From a virus, in IMG/VR virus record IMGVR_UViG_3300030331_003305, positions 1-51,048 of that record: a stretch of DNA of 51,048 bases; one strand, written 5' to 3'. The translations under genes were made by a program, and so were the position numbers. Every line of letters starts with the position of its first letter. Position 1 is the stretch's first letter. Positions 21,588 through 30,948 of this stretch are shown here, in pieces. Below the pieces are notes generated by a model, which was given only the letters and a program-made list of their open reading frames with translations, made no database searches and had not been told where the DNA came from.

Positions 21588-21896
21588 ATATCAAGGAATT
21601 GTAAAGTTTTTTTTTTTTGAAATCTAAAAAACAAGGAGATCGTGGAGTTTTCGCATGTATTGACAAGTCAACACCGTCCCATAATCACCGAAGGACCGTC
21701 AGATTAAACAAATAACCACGATACCACGATTTTCTCAAGTTAGTACAAATTTTTTAAAAAATATATATGAACTTGGAAAAACACATAGATCGTGGTTTTT
21801 TCTTTAATGTGCTGGATGGAACTGGATTATCGCTGCCACATTTTCTTGTTTTTTAAAAAACTACGTGGATGTACAGCGTTTACGGTTAACGGCGGT
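21588..21896 (+). other. A/T-rich gene-free stretch before the late promoter
   Basis: It contains a 12-base T run after 21606, AAGGAG at 21633-21638 followed by a doubtful 21-codon GTG frame (21642-21707), and ATCGTGG repeated in both orientations. AACCACGAT (21714-21722) and ATCGTGGTT (21789-21797, then T) could form a long stem around the palindrome TTTTTTAAAAAA, perhaps a second terminator. No gene is supported. Confidence 0.4.
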
Positions 21897-21925
21897 TTGA
21901 CACAGCCAATTTTTGAACGTAAAAT
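21897..21925 (+). promoter_or_regulatory. Near-consensus rightward promoter for the late region
   Basis: A perfect TTGACA (21897-21902), exactly 17 bases, then TAAAAT (21920-21925, five of six). Start expected near 21932. TTCGCGAA at 21954-21961 lies just downstream of the start, a position where a bound protein would block transcription. Confidence 0.75.
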
Positions 21926-21953
21926 ATGCTTAACCAGAACAATCCCATGAATT

Positions 21954-21961
21954 TTCGCGAA
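21954..21961. promoter_or_regulatory. TTCGCGAA operator-like site downstream of the late promoter
   Basis: An exact copy of the shared 8-bp palindrome, extended to TTTCGCGAAA. It lies about 22 bases after the expected start and 24 bases before the TTG start of the first late gene. Confidence 0.55.
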
Positions 21962-21984
21962 ATGTCTTTTGCCACGGAGTTATT

Positions 21985-22797
21985 TTGCACTCAAAAGAAG
22001 AATACTTGTTTCCGTTTTTGAACTTCTTAAACAAGCATCGACGGAGTAAGCGTAGATCTCCCTATTTAACTCCGGCTACTTGGAAAGTTCCTTACTTCTT
22101 TGGTCCGAACAAACCTCGGACGTTGAAAGAAATCGAAAAGTACAAAGAGTTCAAGCCTTGGATTTTGGATAACCAGCATTATGCCCAGTGGCTTTGGCAA
22201 CCGGAGTCGATGTATGCCCCGCGGGAGTACATGATACCAGAGCTTAAAAAACTTTTGTTAGTCACACCACGGTATTTTGCAGCTCACTTTTTCCCTAGCT
22301 ATTCTTCGGACCTTTTGTCCGACCTTACAGTGTATCAGATACAAAGAATTAGAAAAACCATACCGACCGAGGGTTTGGAGTATCTGACGGCTCACTGCCA
22401 CGGGGTGCCCACAAGATTGATTTGCAACTGGTCTGGTAAGAGTGAAGCAGACATCCATAAATCCGTGTTGGATTGTGTGGGTAGTTTTGCAAACTCGGTC
22501 CCATATTGGATTTGGGCGTACCGTGTGGACATGAGGACTATTCCATTTACTCAAAAAAAGAACAGTCGTTGTAAGTTTGCTAAGAGGCTGCAGATATGGA
22601 ATGATTTAAACGAACGGCCCCAGTTCACAACTTGTAATACTGCTAAGATGCTTTTACCGAACTACCTGCACACACCAGAGGCTTTGAGTAGTTTGCCTAA
22701 AAAGCGCGTTAAGAAACCGATAGATACATTATTGTTATCTTTGTCTCACCATCGGAACCCTCCGGTTCGCAAGTTGAGTAGGTACAAAAGTTTTTAA
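21985..22797 (+). CDS. Hypothetical basic protein, TTG start, first gene of the late region
   Basis: 270 residues starting from TTG 21985, behind CGGAG at five bases. The protein is basic and rich in Trp, Tyr and Pro (PYLTPATWKVPYFFGPNKPR; WILDNQHYAQWLWQPESMY). There is no signal peptide or membrane segment, and I recognise no motif. It precedes the terminase genes, so it might help packaging or late regulation, but this is position only. Confidence 0.55.
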   Translation: MHSKEEYLFPFLNFLNKHRRSKRRSPYLTPATWKVPYFFGPNKPRTLKEIEKYKEFKPWILDNQHYAQWLWQPESMYAPREYMIPELKKLLLVTPRYFAAHFFPSYSSDLLSDLTVYQIQRIRKTIPTEGLEYLTAHCHGVPTRLICNWSGKSEADIHKSVLDCVGSFANSVPYWIWAYRVDMRTIPFTQKKNSRCKFAKRLQIWNDLNERPQFTTCNTAKMLLPNYLHTPEALSSLPKKRVKKPIDTLLLSLSHHRNPPVRKLSRYKSF

Positions 22798-22827
22798 TTT
22801 CTGTTATTCTGGCCCTGTGAGGTATCC

Positions 22828-23229
22828 GTGGCAAAAAGAAGGTCTGCAAGTGAGTACGCATTATTTCTGGAGAGGATTCCAGAAGACACTCGAAATGAAA
22901 TCGCAAACACGATTAAGGATTCGCCGGTCGAGGACTTGAATGATTTTGCGTATATGTGTTCTGGGCTTATTGCGGAGATAGTGCGTGGTAACATTCCACC
23001 TACGGTAGCGGATGCGGCTCAGCCGTATGCGGAGTTGATGTATACGGCTATAGTTTCTGCGGGTAAAAATGGTAAGACAAATCGAGAAGCGGCTTTCACT
23101 ACAGTCCTCGGACGGTTACAAGAGGCTGCAGATAACGCCAAGAGTTTGGAAGCGAAGTATGTGGTCGATGAAAGTTTTGAAGCACCTAAAGCGCGAGAGC
23201 CAATCCCAGCCACAGCTTTGGGAGAGTAG
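22828..23229 (+). CDS. terS-like: Probable small terminase subunit
   Basis: 133 residues with GTG start 22828 behind GAGGT. The protein is helical: RSASEYALFLERIPEDTRN, a central helix-rich part (ADAAQPYAELMYTAIVSAG) and a flexible C-terminus. No motif proves the function. Its size and its position directly before the large terminase subunit are those of a small subunit, which recognises phage DNA for packaging. Confidence 0.5.
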   Translation: MAKRRSASEYALFLERIPEDTRNEIANTIKDSPVEDLNDFAYMCSGLIAEIVRGNIPPTVADAAQPYAELMYTAIVSAGKNGKTNREAAFTTVLGRLQEAADNAKSLEAKYVVDESFEAPKAREPIPATALGE

Positions 23230-24981
23230 ATGCCAAAAGTCGAGCCCCAGGTCGAGTCTTTTTCTACGTTGCGGAATCCTATTGTTAGTTTGCCCGCCTT
23301 TGGTCATGTGCTTGACCAAGCGACAGGTAAAGAAATTTTATACGACCCCTCCAGAATCACAACCGACCTCCAAACTACGTTACTCTCCTACCTTGGTAAC
23401 CCACCAAAAAATGAGCTTGGGCACAATCGGTGGTTATGTCTCCTTGGATACCGACAGGGAGGAAAATCATTATGTGCAGAACTTGGGGCCTACGCCTTAA
23501 CTGCGTACACGCCTGGTCACGACCACGTATGTATTGCGGATACGAAGCATCGAGCAGATTACTTACATCAGCGGGTGCATTTCAACCATAAGCGTTGGGA
23601 TGAGAAGTTCCGGTCTCCCACTGTACCAAACCGGGAGAGTCGTCAGCTCACGTTCGACTCGAAATACGGCGGCAGGATGCGTACATTGTCTGCTGAAAGT
23701 GGTGCAGTGGGGATCGGACAGTCGCCGGATTCGGTACACATTTCCGAGATTGGATTCTTTTCCAGCCCCGGAACCATTATGAATTTAATGCTGCCATCTA
23801 TTATCAACCGACAACATGCTACCGCCGTAGTGGAATGTACACCCGTCCCCTCTGGCGCACCGGGTGCTCGGTACTGGCAAGACTTGTTTAACTCCGCAAA
23901 ACGAGGCAAAGGCAGATGGGTGGCAGCATTTTTCCCCTTCTGGGATAACAAACTGGCCCGCAGACCCTGGCCAAAAAACGCAACACCCCACAAAGAAGAA
24001 CTAGAGCTGTACGAGCAGTACCACAAAAAGGGCCTGACTTGGGAAAACCTAGCATTTCGTAGAGAAATGATAGAGGCAGACGCAGAAATCCGAAGGAACC
24101 CCGACCTATTTCGCACCTTTTATCCTTTCGATTCGGTGTCCTGCTGGATGGCAACAGCAGGTGGAGTCATCCACAAAAGCATTTTAGAAAAACATATTAA
24201 GTCACCGCTACTCATACCTTGGAATGGACCTTTCCAAGAGTACGAAGCACCCGAAGCAGGTGCCATTTACGCCATCGGCGTTGACCCTGCGGGCTTTGGA
24301 GCGGGTGACCACGCCTCTTTTCAAGTGCTAAAGGTCTGGAAAAACGAGTGGACACAGGTCGCGTGCTTCTCCGACAACGAAGCAGACCCGGTTTCTGTAG
24401 CAGAACGACTCGTACTCACTGCCAAAAGGTACAATAACGCCTACATTTTGGTAGAATCCAACGGTGTAGGAGCTGCAGTGCTCGCTATTTTGCAGACCAA
24501 AGAGTGGGAAAACCTGTATTACCACGACAAAATGAAGCCGGGTATCCCAGCAACCTCGAAATCTATCGACGAAGGTCTGGCAAATCTCCTCGATGCACTG
24601 ATGGACAACCTAAAACTGTACGATGAAGACCTCGTACAGCAACTGATGACCTACAAAAACGACAAGAAGGTGCAGGATTCGGACAAAGCTCTAATGCTCC
24701 GCGGGAAGGTAGGTCGACATCGTAGAGAAAAACATCACTACGATAAAGTTAGCGCACTGATTTGGGCGGCATACGCAGCACGAGACTTACCCCAAAGAAA
24801 AAAACCCGGTGAGAATGAGGAAGTTTCTTTCGATAACGTGATTCCTTTTAACAACATGGCGTATAATGCACGCCAGCAGTATTTGAAAGACGTAGAAAAA
24901 GCGACTAAAACCAAATCTCGAAAATCGAAATACAAGTCCACTCGCATGATTCGAAATAAAAAACGAAACAAGCGACGTTAA
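23230..24981 (+). CDS. terL-like: Terminase large subunit
   Basis: 583 residues. Walker A GYRQGGKS at 73-80, Walker B-like DSVHISEI at 167-174, then a nuclease domain with IGVDPAGFGAGDHAS near 350, ILVESNG near 408 and a late DKVSALIWAAYAA, which supply the three acidic residues of the RNase H-like nuclease. It translocates DNA into the procapsid and cuts it. The basic C-terminus (KTKSRKSKYKSTRMIRNKKR) is unusually Lys/Arg-rich. It starts directly after the previous stop. Confidence 0.9.
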   Translation: MPKVEPQVESFSTLRNPIVSLPAFGHVLDQATGKEILYDPSRITTDLQTTLLSYLGNPPKNELGHNRWLCLLGYRQGGKSLCAELGAYALTAYTPGHDHVCIADTKHRADYLHQRVHFNHKRWDEKFRSPTVPNRESRQLTFDSKYGGRMRTLSAESGAVGIGQSPDSVHISEIGFFSSPGTIMNLMLPSIINRQHATAVVECTPVPSGAPGARYWQDLFNSAKRGKGRWVAAFFPFWDNKLARRPWPKNATPHKEELELYEQYHKKGLTWENLAFRREMIEADAEIRRNPDLFRTFYPFDSVSCWMATAGGVIHKSILEKHIKSPLLIPWNGPFQEYEAPEAGAIYAIGVDPAGFGAGDHASFQVLKVWKNEWTQVACFSDNEADPVSVAERLVLTAKRYNNAYILVESNGVGAAVLAILQTKEWENLYYHDKMKPGIPATSKSIDEGLANLLDALMDNLKLYDEDLVQQLMTYKNDKKVQDSDKALMLRGKVGRHRREKHHYDKVSALIWAAYAARDLPQRKKPGENEEVSFDNVIPFNNMAYNARQQYLKDVEKATKTKSRKSKYKSTRMIRNKKRNKRR

Positions 24982-24990
24982 GGAGTCACC

Positions 24991-26817
24991 GTGGCCGATA
25001 CAAAGTACAATCCCGCAAAGAAGTTTCCCGCTATCATCAAGCAGCAAAAAACAAAGCTGGATGGAGAAAGAAAAAGGTGGGCTAAGTGGGCACGTTGGTA
25101 TCGGAGTGAGTTCTTCCGAACAAATGATGAAGACTACGAGCTGGATGGTAGTTTGGGTGTACCCAACTACAACTCCGATGAGATTACAATGGAGCAGAAC
25201 TTTGTCTACTCCTATTGCGACACTATGGTCGCCAACATCGTGCCACCAAATCCACAAGTCACAGTACAACCTAGAAAAGAAGACCTACGAGAAGCAGCCA
25301 AGCTGCGAGAAATGCTCATCAATGACTGCCTTAGACGAAACAAAGTACACGAAAAACTTTGGAAACTAACCACACGAGCAAGCGTTTGGCCTCGTGCTTT
25401 TATGAAGACAGTCTGGAACCCAAAACGACGAACGCCAATCTTCCGAGTCATAGACCCTAAGAACATATTCTTCGACAACTCCGTAGAGGAATACGAAGAC
25501 ATTCGATACATCATCGAAGTTACCGTACTTACCCGTGGTGAATTTGAAAAAAGAGCAAACGGAAAAGGTAGGAAGAAAGGCATTTACAATAAAGAGGTCG
25601 CAGACAGAGCAACCTTCGGCGCGTTCCCCCAGTGGTTGAAAGACCCACTCAAAGACAGTCCTTCGGATATGTATGCGTCTCAAAATGTGTACCAGTGGAT
25701 TACAATTTACGAAGTCTACGATTTTGTATCGGACAAGTTCTTTCATTTTATGGACGATGTAGATGAGCCTTTGCTCGAAGACAACCTTCCGTACACAAAC
25801 CTACGGAACCCATATCAGATTCTGACGTTCAATGACAATCTGAAAGACATCGGTGGTATGAGTGATGTCCAGTTGATTCAGACTGCTCAAGAACGCCTCA
25901 ACGAGATTGATACCTTAGAGATGTGGCACTCTAAGACATCAATCCCCGTTATGCTTATTAACGGGGGCCTTGTCGATGACCCCGCCGTTTTGATGGACTT
26001 GTTAGAGGACATCGGCGGTCCTGGGGAAATCGGGGTCATCGACACTAAGGCGAGGGTAGGCATCGGTGACGTAATTGGCAGCACTCCTATTCCGCAGTTC
26101 TCCCCTAACTTTTCTCAAATGCGAGCGCGTTGTATTGAGACCATTGAGTTTGTTTTGGGCATCCCTGCTTATAGCCGTGGCATGGTGGGTCAGTCAGATG
26201 TTGCGACAGAGCTGGCTCTGGCTGATACGGCTACGCGAACTAGAAACGCCCGAAGGCAGAAGGCGGTATATGATGTTATCGCTTGGATGGGTGAAGCTGT
26301 TATCGCGTTGTACAAAGAGTTTATGCGTCCTGATGAGGTTATCCCAGCTCGTCTTTTGGACAGTCCCAACGTAGAGCAGTTGACCAAAGAGCTTTTGGTA
26401 ATGAACGAAAACGAGCGTGCTTTGGATTACGATTATGAAGCTGTACCGTTCTCTGCCCCGGAAGCAAACCGAGTTGTGTTGCTCAAGCAGTTGGAGCGTT
26501 TTGCACCTGTGTTGTTGAACAACCCTATGGTCAATCAAGACAAGCTCATCCAGCAGCTCTTGGACTTGTTACTCATGCCAAACGTAAAGGCAGAGCAGCC
26601 ACCGCCACAACCCGGTATGCCAGGTATGACAGGTATGTCTCCAGAAGGACTGCCACCGGGAGTAAACGCACAGGGCGTGCAGGGTCTTGACCCGAATACA
26701 CTTCTTCAGATGATGGGGCAAGGTGCTCCAGAAGATACACCTATGAGCGGGGGAGGAACCCCCGAAAACTTACAAGAAGGCAGCGTATCAGGCGGTGTCG
26801 GAGGAGAGGGAGTCTAA
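24991..26817 (+). CDS. Portal protein
   Basis: 608 residues with GTG start 24991 behind AAGGAG. Order of blocks: YSYCDTMVANIVPPNPQVTVQP near the start, RASVWPRAFMKTVWNP, PKNIFFDNSVEEYEDIRYII, an ERLNEIDTLEMWHSKTSIPV helix, and the stem/crown-like helices in ATELALADTATRTRNARRQK. The Pro/Gly/Met-rich C-terminus (about 540-608) looks disordered. This matches podovirus-type portals in size and position after the terminase. The stop overlaps the next ATG. Confidence 0.8.
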   Translation: MADTKYNPAKKFPAIIKQQKTKLDGERKRWAKWARWYRSEFFRTNDEDYELDGSLGVPNYNSDEITMEQNFVYSYCDTMVANIVPPNPQVTVQPRKEDLREAAKLREMLINDCLRRNKVHEKLWKLTTRASVWPRAFMKTVWNPKRRTPIFRVIDPKNIFFDNSVEEYEDIRYIIEVTVLTRGEFEKRANGKGRKKGIYNKEVADRATFGAFPQWLKDPLKDSPSDMYASQNVYQWITIYEVYDFVSDKFFHFMDDVDEPLLEDNLPYTNLRNPYQILTFNDNLKDIGGMSDVQLIQTAQERLNEIDTLEMWHSKTSIPVMLINGGLVDDPAVLMDLLEDIGGPGEIGVIDTKARVGIGDVIGSTPIPQFSPNFSQMRARCIETIEFVLGIPAYSRGMVGQSDVATELALADTATRTRNARRQKAVYDVIAWMGEAVIALYKEFMRPDEVIPARLLDSPNVEQLTKELLVMNENERALDYDYEAVPFSAPEANRVVLLKQLERFAPVLLNNPMVNQDKLIQQLLDLLLMPNVKAEQPPPQPGMPGMTGMSPEGLPPGVNAQGVQGLDPNTLLQMMGQGAPEDTPMSGGGTPENLQEGSVSGGVGGEGV

Positions 26818-27233
26818 TGCCACTATATGATGCCCGTTGTCCAGAGCATGGAAGACAGGAGGTCTTTCAACTACTTGCACATTTTGAAGATGGATTGAGA
26901 TGTCCGATTTGCGACAGAGAGGTATTACGCATTGTGAGCCCTGTTGCACAAGCAGGACCTAGTGATGACAGGCCCTTGAGGATTAAACAAATCGGTAAGA
27001 CCTTTACAACCAAAACGCAGCTCAAAGAATACTTGAAGGAGAACCCGGATTGTGAGATGGTTAGCTCATCTAGCAGTCAGTGGAAGGATTTTAAGCATAC
27101 TGCCAGAGAGAACGCGGATGCCTATTACAAAGAGGCGGGATACCGAGATAAAGATGATTATAGAAAGAACATCCGTAAAGATATGGCTGAGCAAAAACGG
27201 GCTGCTTCCGCTGCAGCTACAAAAAAATCTTAG
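26817..27233 (+). CDS. FmdB-like zinc-ribbon protein in the structural operon
   Basis: 138 residues. The first 45 (MPLYDARCPEHGRQEVFQLL, then LRCPICDREVLRIVSPVAQ) copy the FmdB plan, with Cys8 and a CPIC pair; the remainder is helical and charged with a Lys/Ala tail. It overlaps the portal stop by one base. A virion-assembly role is inferred only from position. The shorter relative at 16003-16188 is an early gene. Confidence 0.6.
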   Translation: MPLYDARCPEHGRQEVFQLLAHFEDGLRCPICDREVLRIVSPVAQAGPSDDRPLRIKQIGKTFTTKTQLKEYLKENPDCEMVSSSSSQWKDFKHTARENADAYYKEAGYRDKDDYRKNIRKDMAEQKRAASAAATKKS

Positions 27234-27242
27234 GAGTTAATT

Positions 27243-27722
27243 ATGCACTATGAAAGCGATCACAAAAGTCCAGAGGAGTGTTTGCTAGAACTTATGAAAG
27301 AGAATCTTCCTCCAGAGGAGGTCATCCGCCGCTTCAAAGAAAAAGGCTACAGCCTTGAAGGTGAAGGTAAAAAGGAAGATTACGAAGAAAAAGGCAAAGA
27401 CGAACATTCTGATTACGACAAGGAAGACAAGAAAGAGTATTCTAGAGATGAGATGATTGAATGTCTTATGAAAGATTGTGACTCTCTGGAGGAGTGCAAA
27501 GATAAGCTAGACCATTACGGGTACGACGTTGTAAAAACCGATAAAGAACATTCCGAGCACAAAGAAGATAAAGAAGAAGTAAAAGAAGACGACGGTGTGA
27601 TGGACCTTAAAATCAAAAAGGTCACCGTTATGGGTGATGAGGAAGGAGCGCACCCTGTCCCTCGCATGGCTAAACTGATTCGAGTAGCCCGTAAAGCTAT
27701 GAAAGGCGACAAGGAGTACTGA
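27243..27722 (+). CDS. Hypothetical highly charged protein
   Basis: 159 residues, over half Asp/Glu/Lys, with an internal repeat of a short motif: SPEECLLELMKENLPPEEV (7-25) resembles SRDEMIECLMKDCDSLEEC (60-80); both are followed by a K-x-x-GY turn. The centre is charged and disordered. AGGAG precedes the ATG. It sits between portal and scaffold genes, where small virion accessory proteins are common. Function unknown. Confidence 0.55.
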   Translation: MHYESDHKSPEECLLELMKENLPPEEVIRRFKEKGYSLEGEGKKEDYEEKGKDEHSDYDKEDKKEYSRDEMIECLMKDCDSLEECKDKLDHYGYDVVKTDKEHSEHKEDKEEVKEDDGVMDLKIKKVTVMGDEEGAHPVPRMAKLIRVARKAMKGDKEY

Positions 27723-27724
27723 TT

Positions 27725-28471
27725 ATGAAAGAGAATATGATGAAAGAAGATATGATGTCTTCAGATGTGCAAATTGATGAAATTGGTGATACCAAAATGG
27801 GTGAAGCTAAGGGAGTTATGAACTTTCCTAAAGAACGCGCTAGAGTTGCCCAGAAGATAATGTCGCAACAAAAATTTAAAGGACTTCCTAAGAGGTGGAA
27901 AGGCCGCGGAGATTACTTCTTTGAGACCCAAGACGATGGCACGATTAAAGTTACAGGCGGTGACAAGGCTTCTAGTCTTACGGGCGGTAAGTCTACAATC
28001 GTTAGGGATAAAGAAAGAATCCAAAAGATTATAGAAGCTGCCCGTGATGGTGACGTTATTGAAGAAAATGTAACGTATAAATCTAGTGATATGTCTAAGG
28101 AAGAAATGGATACCATTCCTCAACGCACCATGTTCGAAAGTTCTGACTATCAAGCTGGAGGGGGCATCAAATCTTTCGGAGAAAGTGACGCAGAAGCTGG
28201 AATGGAAGAACGTCTACAAGAGTCTGGCCCTGATGTGCGAAAAGCAGATATGGCTAGAGGCGTAGACCTGTCATCAGAAAGAGAGAGTGAAGTTGTAGAA
28301 GATGACCCTGTACTCAAAAAATTCAAAGAGACCATGGGTGCTCTTAGAAATATGATTGAAAAAGAGAAAGAAGGTCCTACAAGAGACGCTTACTCTGACG
28401 CTTTAAGCCAGTTAGAAGGAAGATTTTTACAGAGTCTTCAACAACGTGGAATTGCACTAAATAAAAAATAG
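27725..28471 (+). CDS. Hypothetical structural-region protein
   Basis: 248 residues. The middle part FKGLPKRWKGRGDYFFETQD and TGGDKASSLTGGKSTIVRDK looks folded, while the last 60 residues (VLKKFKETMGALRNMIEKEK) are helical. There is no signal or membrane segment. It follows the charged protein by two bases and precedes the probable scaffold by eight. A capsid-assembly role is likely but unproved. Confidence 0.5.
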   Translation: MKENMMKEDMMSSDVQIDEIGDTKMGEAKGVMNFPKERARVAQKIMSQQKFKGLPKRWKGRGDYFFETQDDGTIKVTGGDKASSLTGGKSTIVRDKERIQKIIEAARDGDVIEENVTYKSSDMSKEEMDTIPQRTMFESSDYQAGGGIKSFGESDAEAGMEERLQESGPDVRKADMARGVDLSSERESEVVEDDPVLKKFKETMGALRNMIEKEKEGPTRDAYSDALSQLEGRFLQSLQQRGIALNKK

Positions 28472-28479
28472 GAGAAGTT

Positions 28480-29328
28480 ATGGAAGAAACTACTGAATCC
28501 CCGGCAGTAGCTGAAGCACCAGCGACAGATACAGCCCCTGTTGAAACTGCTGAACCCGTTGAAGCTGCAGAGCCACCTGCAGAAGAAGCTCCTGCGGAGG
28601 CGGAAGCCCCCGCGGAGGAGCCCGTTACGTTCGACTCATTTGGGTGGGACGATTGGGATGGCAAGCACGAAGCCTTCCCAGAAGACATTCGAGGTTGGGC
28701 AGAGAAGATTAACGGCTACTGGAGTCCTAAGATTAAAGAGCACGAGGAAGATGCTGCGCGTTATCAGCGTTTGTACGAAGCTCTTTCTTATGGTCAAGAG
28801 GACCCTCGTCTTAACGAGTTGCAAACAAAGAACACCGAGTGGGAGACTAAATACACCACTTTGGAAAACGAGCTGAATGGTTTTAAGGAATCTTTAGAGG
28901 AGTACGAGAACCAGCAGGTCGAGGAGTTTGTTACTAAGTTTTACGACACACATGGCGAGGAGCTGGAGCAAAACCCAGAACTTAAAAGTGCAGTTACAAC
29001 CTTGGTAGAGCAAGAGTTTGACCCCTACTACGCGGTCAAATTAGCGAAACTAGGGACTGACGCTGCAGAGTTTGCACTAGAGTTAAAGAAAGAAAATGTT
29101 CCAGATAAGCGAGCATTGGAATTGATTTCTTTAAAGTTTGGTGCTAAAAATGTTCCATCGGCGCAGACTCCTGTGCAGCCATCGCTTTCTAAATCACAGC
29201 AAGCGGTGACTGGTGCGACACCAGCCCATCGGCCTCAAAAACCGGTGGTGAGGATGCAGGATTTAAGCAGGAGAGATCAACTCTCCCGCGCTGCAAAAAT
29301 AGCAATCGCTTCTAATAGAAAGAGGTAA
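28480..29328 (+). CDS. Probable capsid scaffolding protein
   Basis: 282 residues directly upstream of the major capsid protein. The N-terminal 50 residues are an Ala/Pro/Glu-rich disordered tail. Residues 95-160 are coiled coil (LNELQTKNTEWETKYTTLEN). The C-terminus is basic and helical (RRDQLSRAAKIAIASNRKR). An acidic start, coiled-coil centre and basic helical end are the standard features of scaffolds, whose last helix binds the coat protein. GGAG precedes the ATG. Confidence 0.75.
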   Translation: MEETTESPAVAEAPATDTAPVETAEPVEAAEPPAEEAPAEAEAPAEEPVTFDSFGWDDWDGKHEAFPEDIRGWAEKINGYWSPKIKEHEEDAARYQRLYEALSYGQEDPRLNELQTKNTEWETKYTTLENELNGFKESLEEYENQQVEEFVTKFYDTHGEELEQNPELKSAVTTLVEQEFDPYYAVKLAKLGTDAAEFALELKKENVPDKRALELISLKFGAKNVPSAQTPVQPSLSKSQQAVTGATPAHRPQKPVVRMQDLSRRDQLSRAAKIAIASNRKR

Positions 29329-29331
29329 ATA

Positions 29332-30426
29332 ATGGCATTTTCACCTGACGTATTAGTCACCGCGCTGCAGGAACTTATTCCTGGCTACTCGGAGACTTTC
29401 ACCAAGTGGCACCCTGCTTTCGATGCAATCGTAAAGAAGGGACAAAAGGTCACTGCAAAAGGTCCTTTTAGAGAGTTCGCTCTTGTCCCAAGTGGACCTG
29501 GACAAATCACCCCCATCTTGACTGGTAACGAAGTTATCGCAGGTGGTCGTACTATGAATTCTGTTCGCGCTAATACCTATGCCGCGACCATGATTTACGC
29601 ATACGACGTACCGGGTCAAGACCTTCGGGAAGCAAATGGAGAGATGGACCTAGTTCAACTCATCAAGCGTTACCCCGAACGAGCTATCATGGACTTCCAT
29701 GAGCGCATCGCACAGCAGCTTGTTGCTGGTAACGGTGCTGGAGCAGGCTCTTTCCCAACATTCAACGGCAACGTAACCTACGATCCCAAAGGACTTGGTG
29801 CGCGACGAGGAGCTTTTGAGTACGCAAATGCAGCAGCTCAAACAGACACCGTATTCGGTGTTCAAAAGAACTCCATTACAGGCTGGCACAACCAGTACCG
29901 CGACATCGCTTCCTTCGCTGCAGAAGGTCGTAAGCAAATGCGAGCAGCTTACTATGATGCGAGCCAAGAAATGGCTAACGCAGAAGGCGATGTTGACTTG
30001 CTCTTTGGTGACCGGGGCTCCTTCGACAATTACCTAGAAGACCTTGATGACCAAGTTCAAATCATCACGCCATCTACTGAAGCAGGTGACCGCGCTCCTA
30101 GCAAGCTCCGTCAAGGTGCTAAGTTCTTAGGTGCTACGTTCTACTCTGACCAGTACATCGATGTCACTTCCGCAGCAATTAGTCAGCGCGGCGGCGTTGC
30201 TTCACCTGCAGCGAACGGTCTCATCTACGGAATCCACTCCAGCACATGGCACTTGTACACTATGGGGCATGATTCTATGATGGAAACCAAGGGTGACTTC
30301 GCACAACGTGGCCCTATCCGTCACCCGACGCAGGATATGTGGCGTTACGAGTTCGTGCTTAGCATGGGCATGTACTGTGATAACCTTCGTTGTAACTTCG
30401 CCGTAACCGGCGGAAACCTACCTTAA
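29332..30426 (+). CDS. Major capsid protein
   Basis: 364 residues, starting MAFSPDVLVTALQELIPGYS. Its place after the scaffold, its length, the middle YPERAIMDFHERIAQQLVAG helix (spine-helix candidate) and the later beta-rich part (AKFLGATFYSDQYIDVTSAA) all fit an HK97-fold coat protein. There is no cleavage site or protease gene nearby. It should be the most abundant virion protein, and a terminator after the following gene would favour that. Confidence 0.8.
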   Translation: MAFSPDVLVTALQELIPGYSETFTKWHPAFDAIVKKGQKVTAKGPFREFALVPSGPGQITPILTGNEVIAGGRTMNSVRANTYAATMIYAYDVPGQDLREANGEMDLVQLIKRYPERAIMDFHERIAQQLVAGNGAGAGSFPTFNGNVTYDPKGLGARRGAFEYANAAAQTDTVFGVQKNSITGWHNQYRDIASFAAEGRKQMRAAYYDASQEMANAEGDVDLLFGDRGSFDNYLEDLDDQVQIITPSTEAGDRAPSKLRQGAKFLGATFYSDQYIDVTSAAISQRGGVASPAANGLIYGIHSSTWHLYTMGHDSMMETKGDFAQRGPIRHPTQDMWRYEFVLSMGMYCDNLRCNFAVTGGNLP

Positions 30427-30438
30427 AGGAGATTTATC

Positions 30439-30939
30439 ATGGCTATAGATACTGGAATTGGTATTTCGATTGACCTAGTTTCGACAACCGCTGAAGGTGC
30501 TCAAGCACCTCTTGGGCAAACTCTTCTAAAACCTGCAGGAACAAATGGGGAAGGCGAGCAAGTGTGGATTTACGTTCAAGCCTCGGAAGCCCTAGTAGCA
30601 GGTAATGTTGTTTGTCGTAAAATTACGGCGGGTGCCCTAGACGCCGATTTAATTGTGCAAAAAACCCTCGCAGGTATGCCCGCGGATTTGGTTGTGGGTG
30701 TAGCTCAACACGCGATTGCTTCTGGCAGTTTCGGATGGGTTTTGAAATCTGGTCAAGGAGTAGTTTTAACTGACTCTGGTAATGCAGTAGGTGGAACAGG
30801 CGGTTTGATCCCAGGTTCAAATGCTGTGGGAACTGCAGAAGCTGCAGGTGCAACAGCAAGAATTCTTGGTGTCGGCATCGCGACAACTGCGGCTGGGGGC
30901 CTGCTGGCTCCAGTTATTCTAGACTGTCCGTCTAGGTAA
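30439..30939 (+). CDS. Probable capsid decoration / head fibre-like protein
   Basis: 166 residues, Ala/Gly/Val-rich and beta-type (VWIYVQASEALVAGNVVCRK, VVGVAQHAIASGSFGWVLKS). The pattern is that of small trimeric decoration proteins coded next to coat proteins. A similarly built protein is encoded at 46653-47105. AGGAG precedes the ATG. It is immediately followed by a terminator, so coat and decoration genes end one transcript. Confidence 0.6.
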   Translation: MAIDTGIGISIDLVSTTAEGAQAPLGQTLLKPAGTNGEGEQVWIYVQASEALVAGNVVCRKITAGALDADLIVQKTLAGMPADLVVGVAQHAIASGSFGWVLKSGQGVVLTDSGNAVGGTGGLIPGSNAVGTAEAAGATARILGVGIATTAAGGLLAPVILDCPSR

Positions 30940-30948
30940 AAACTTTTA

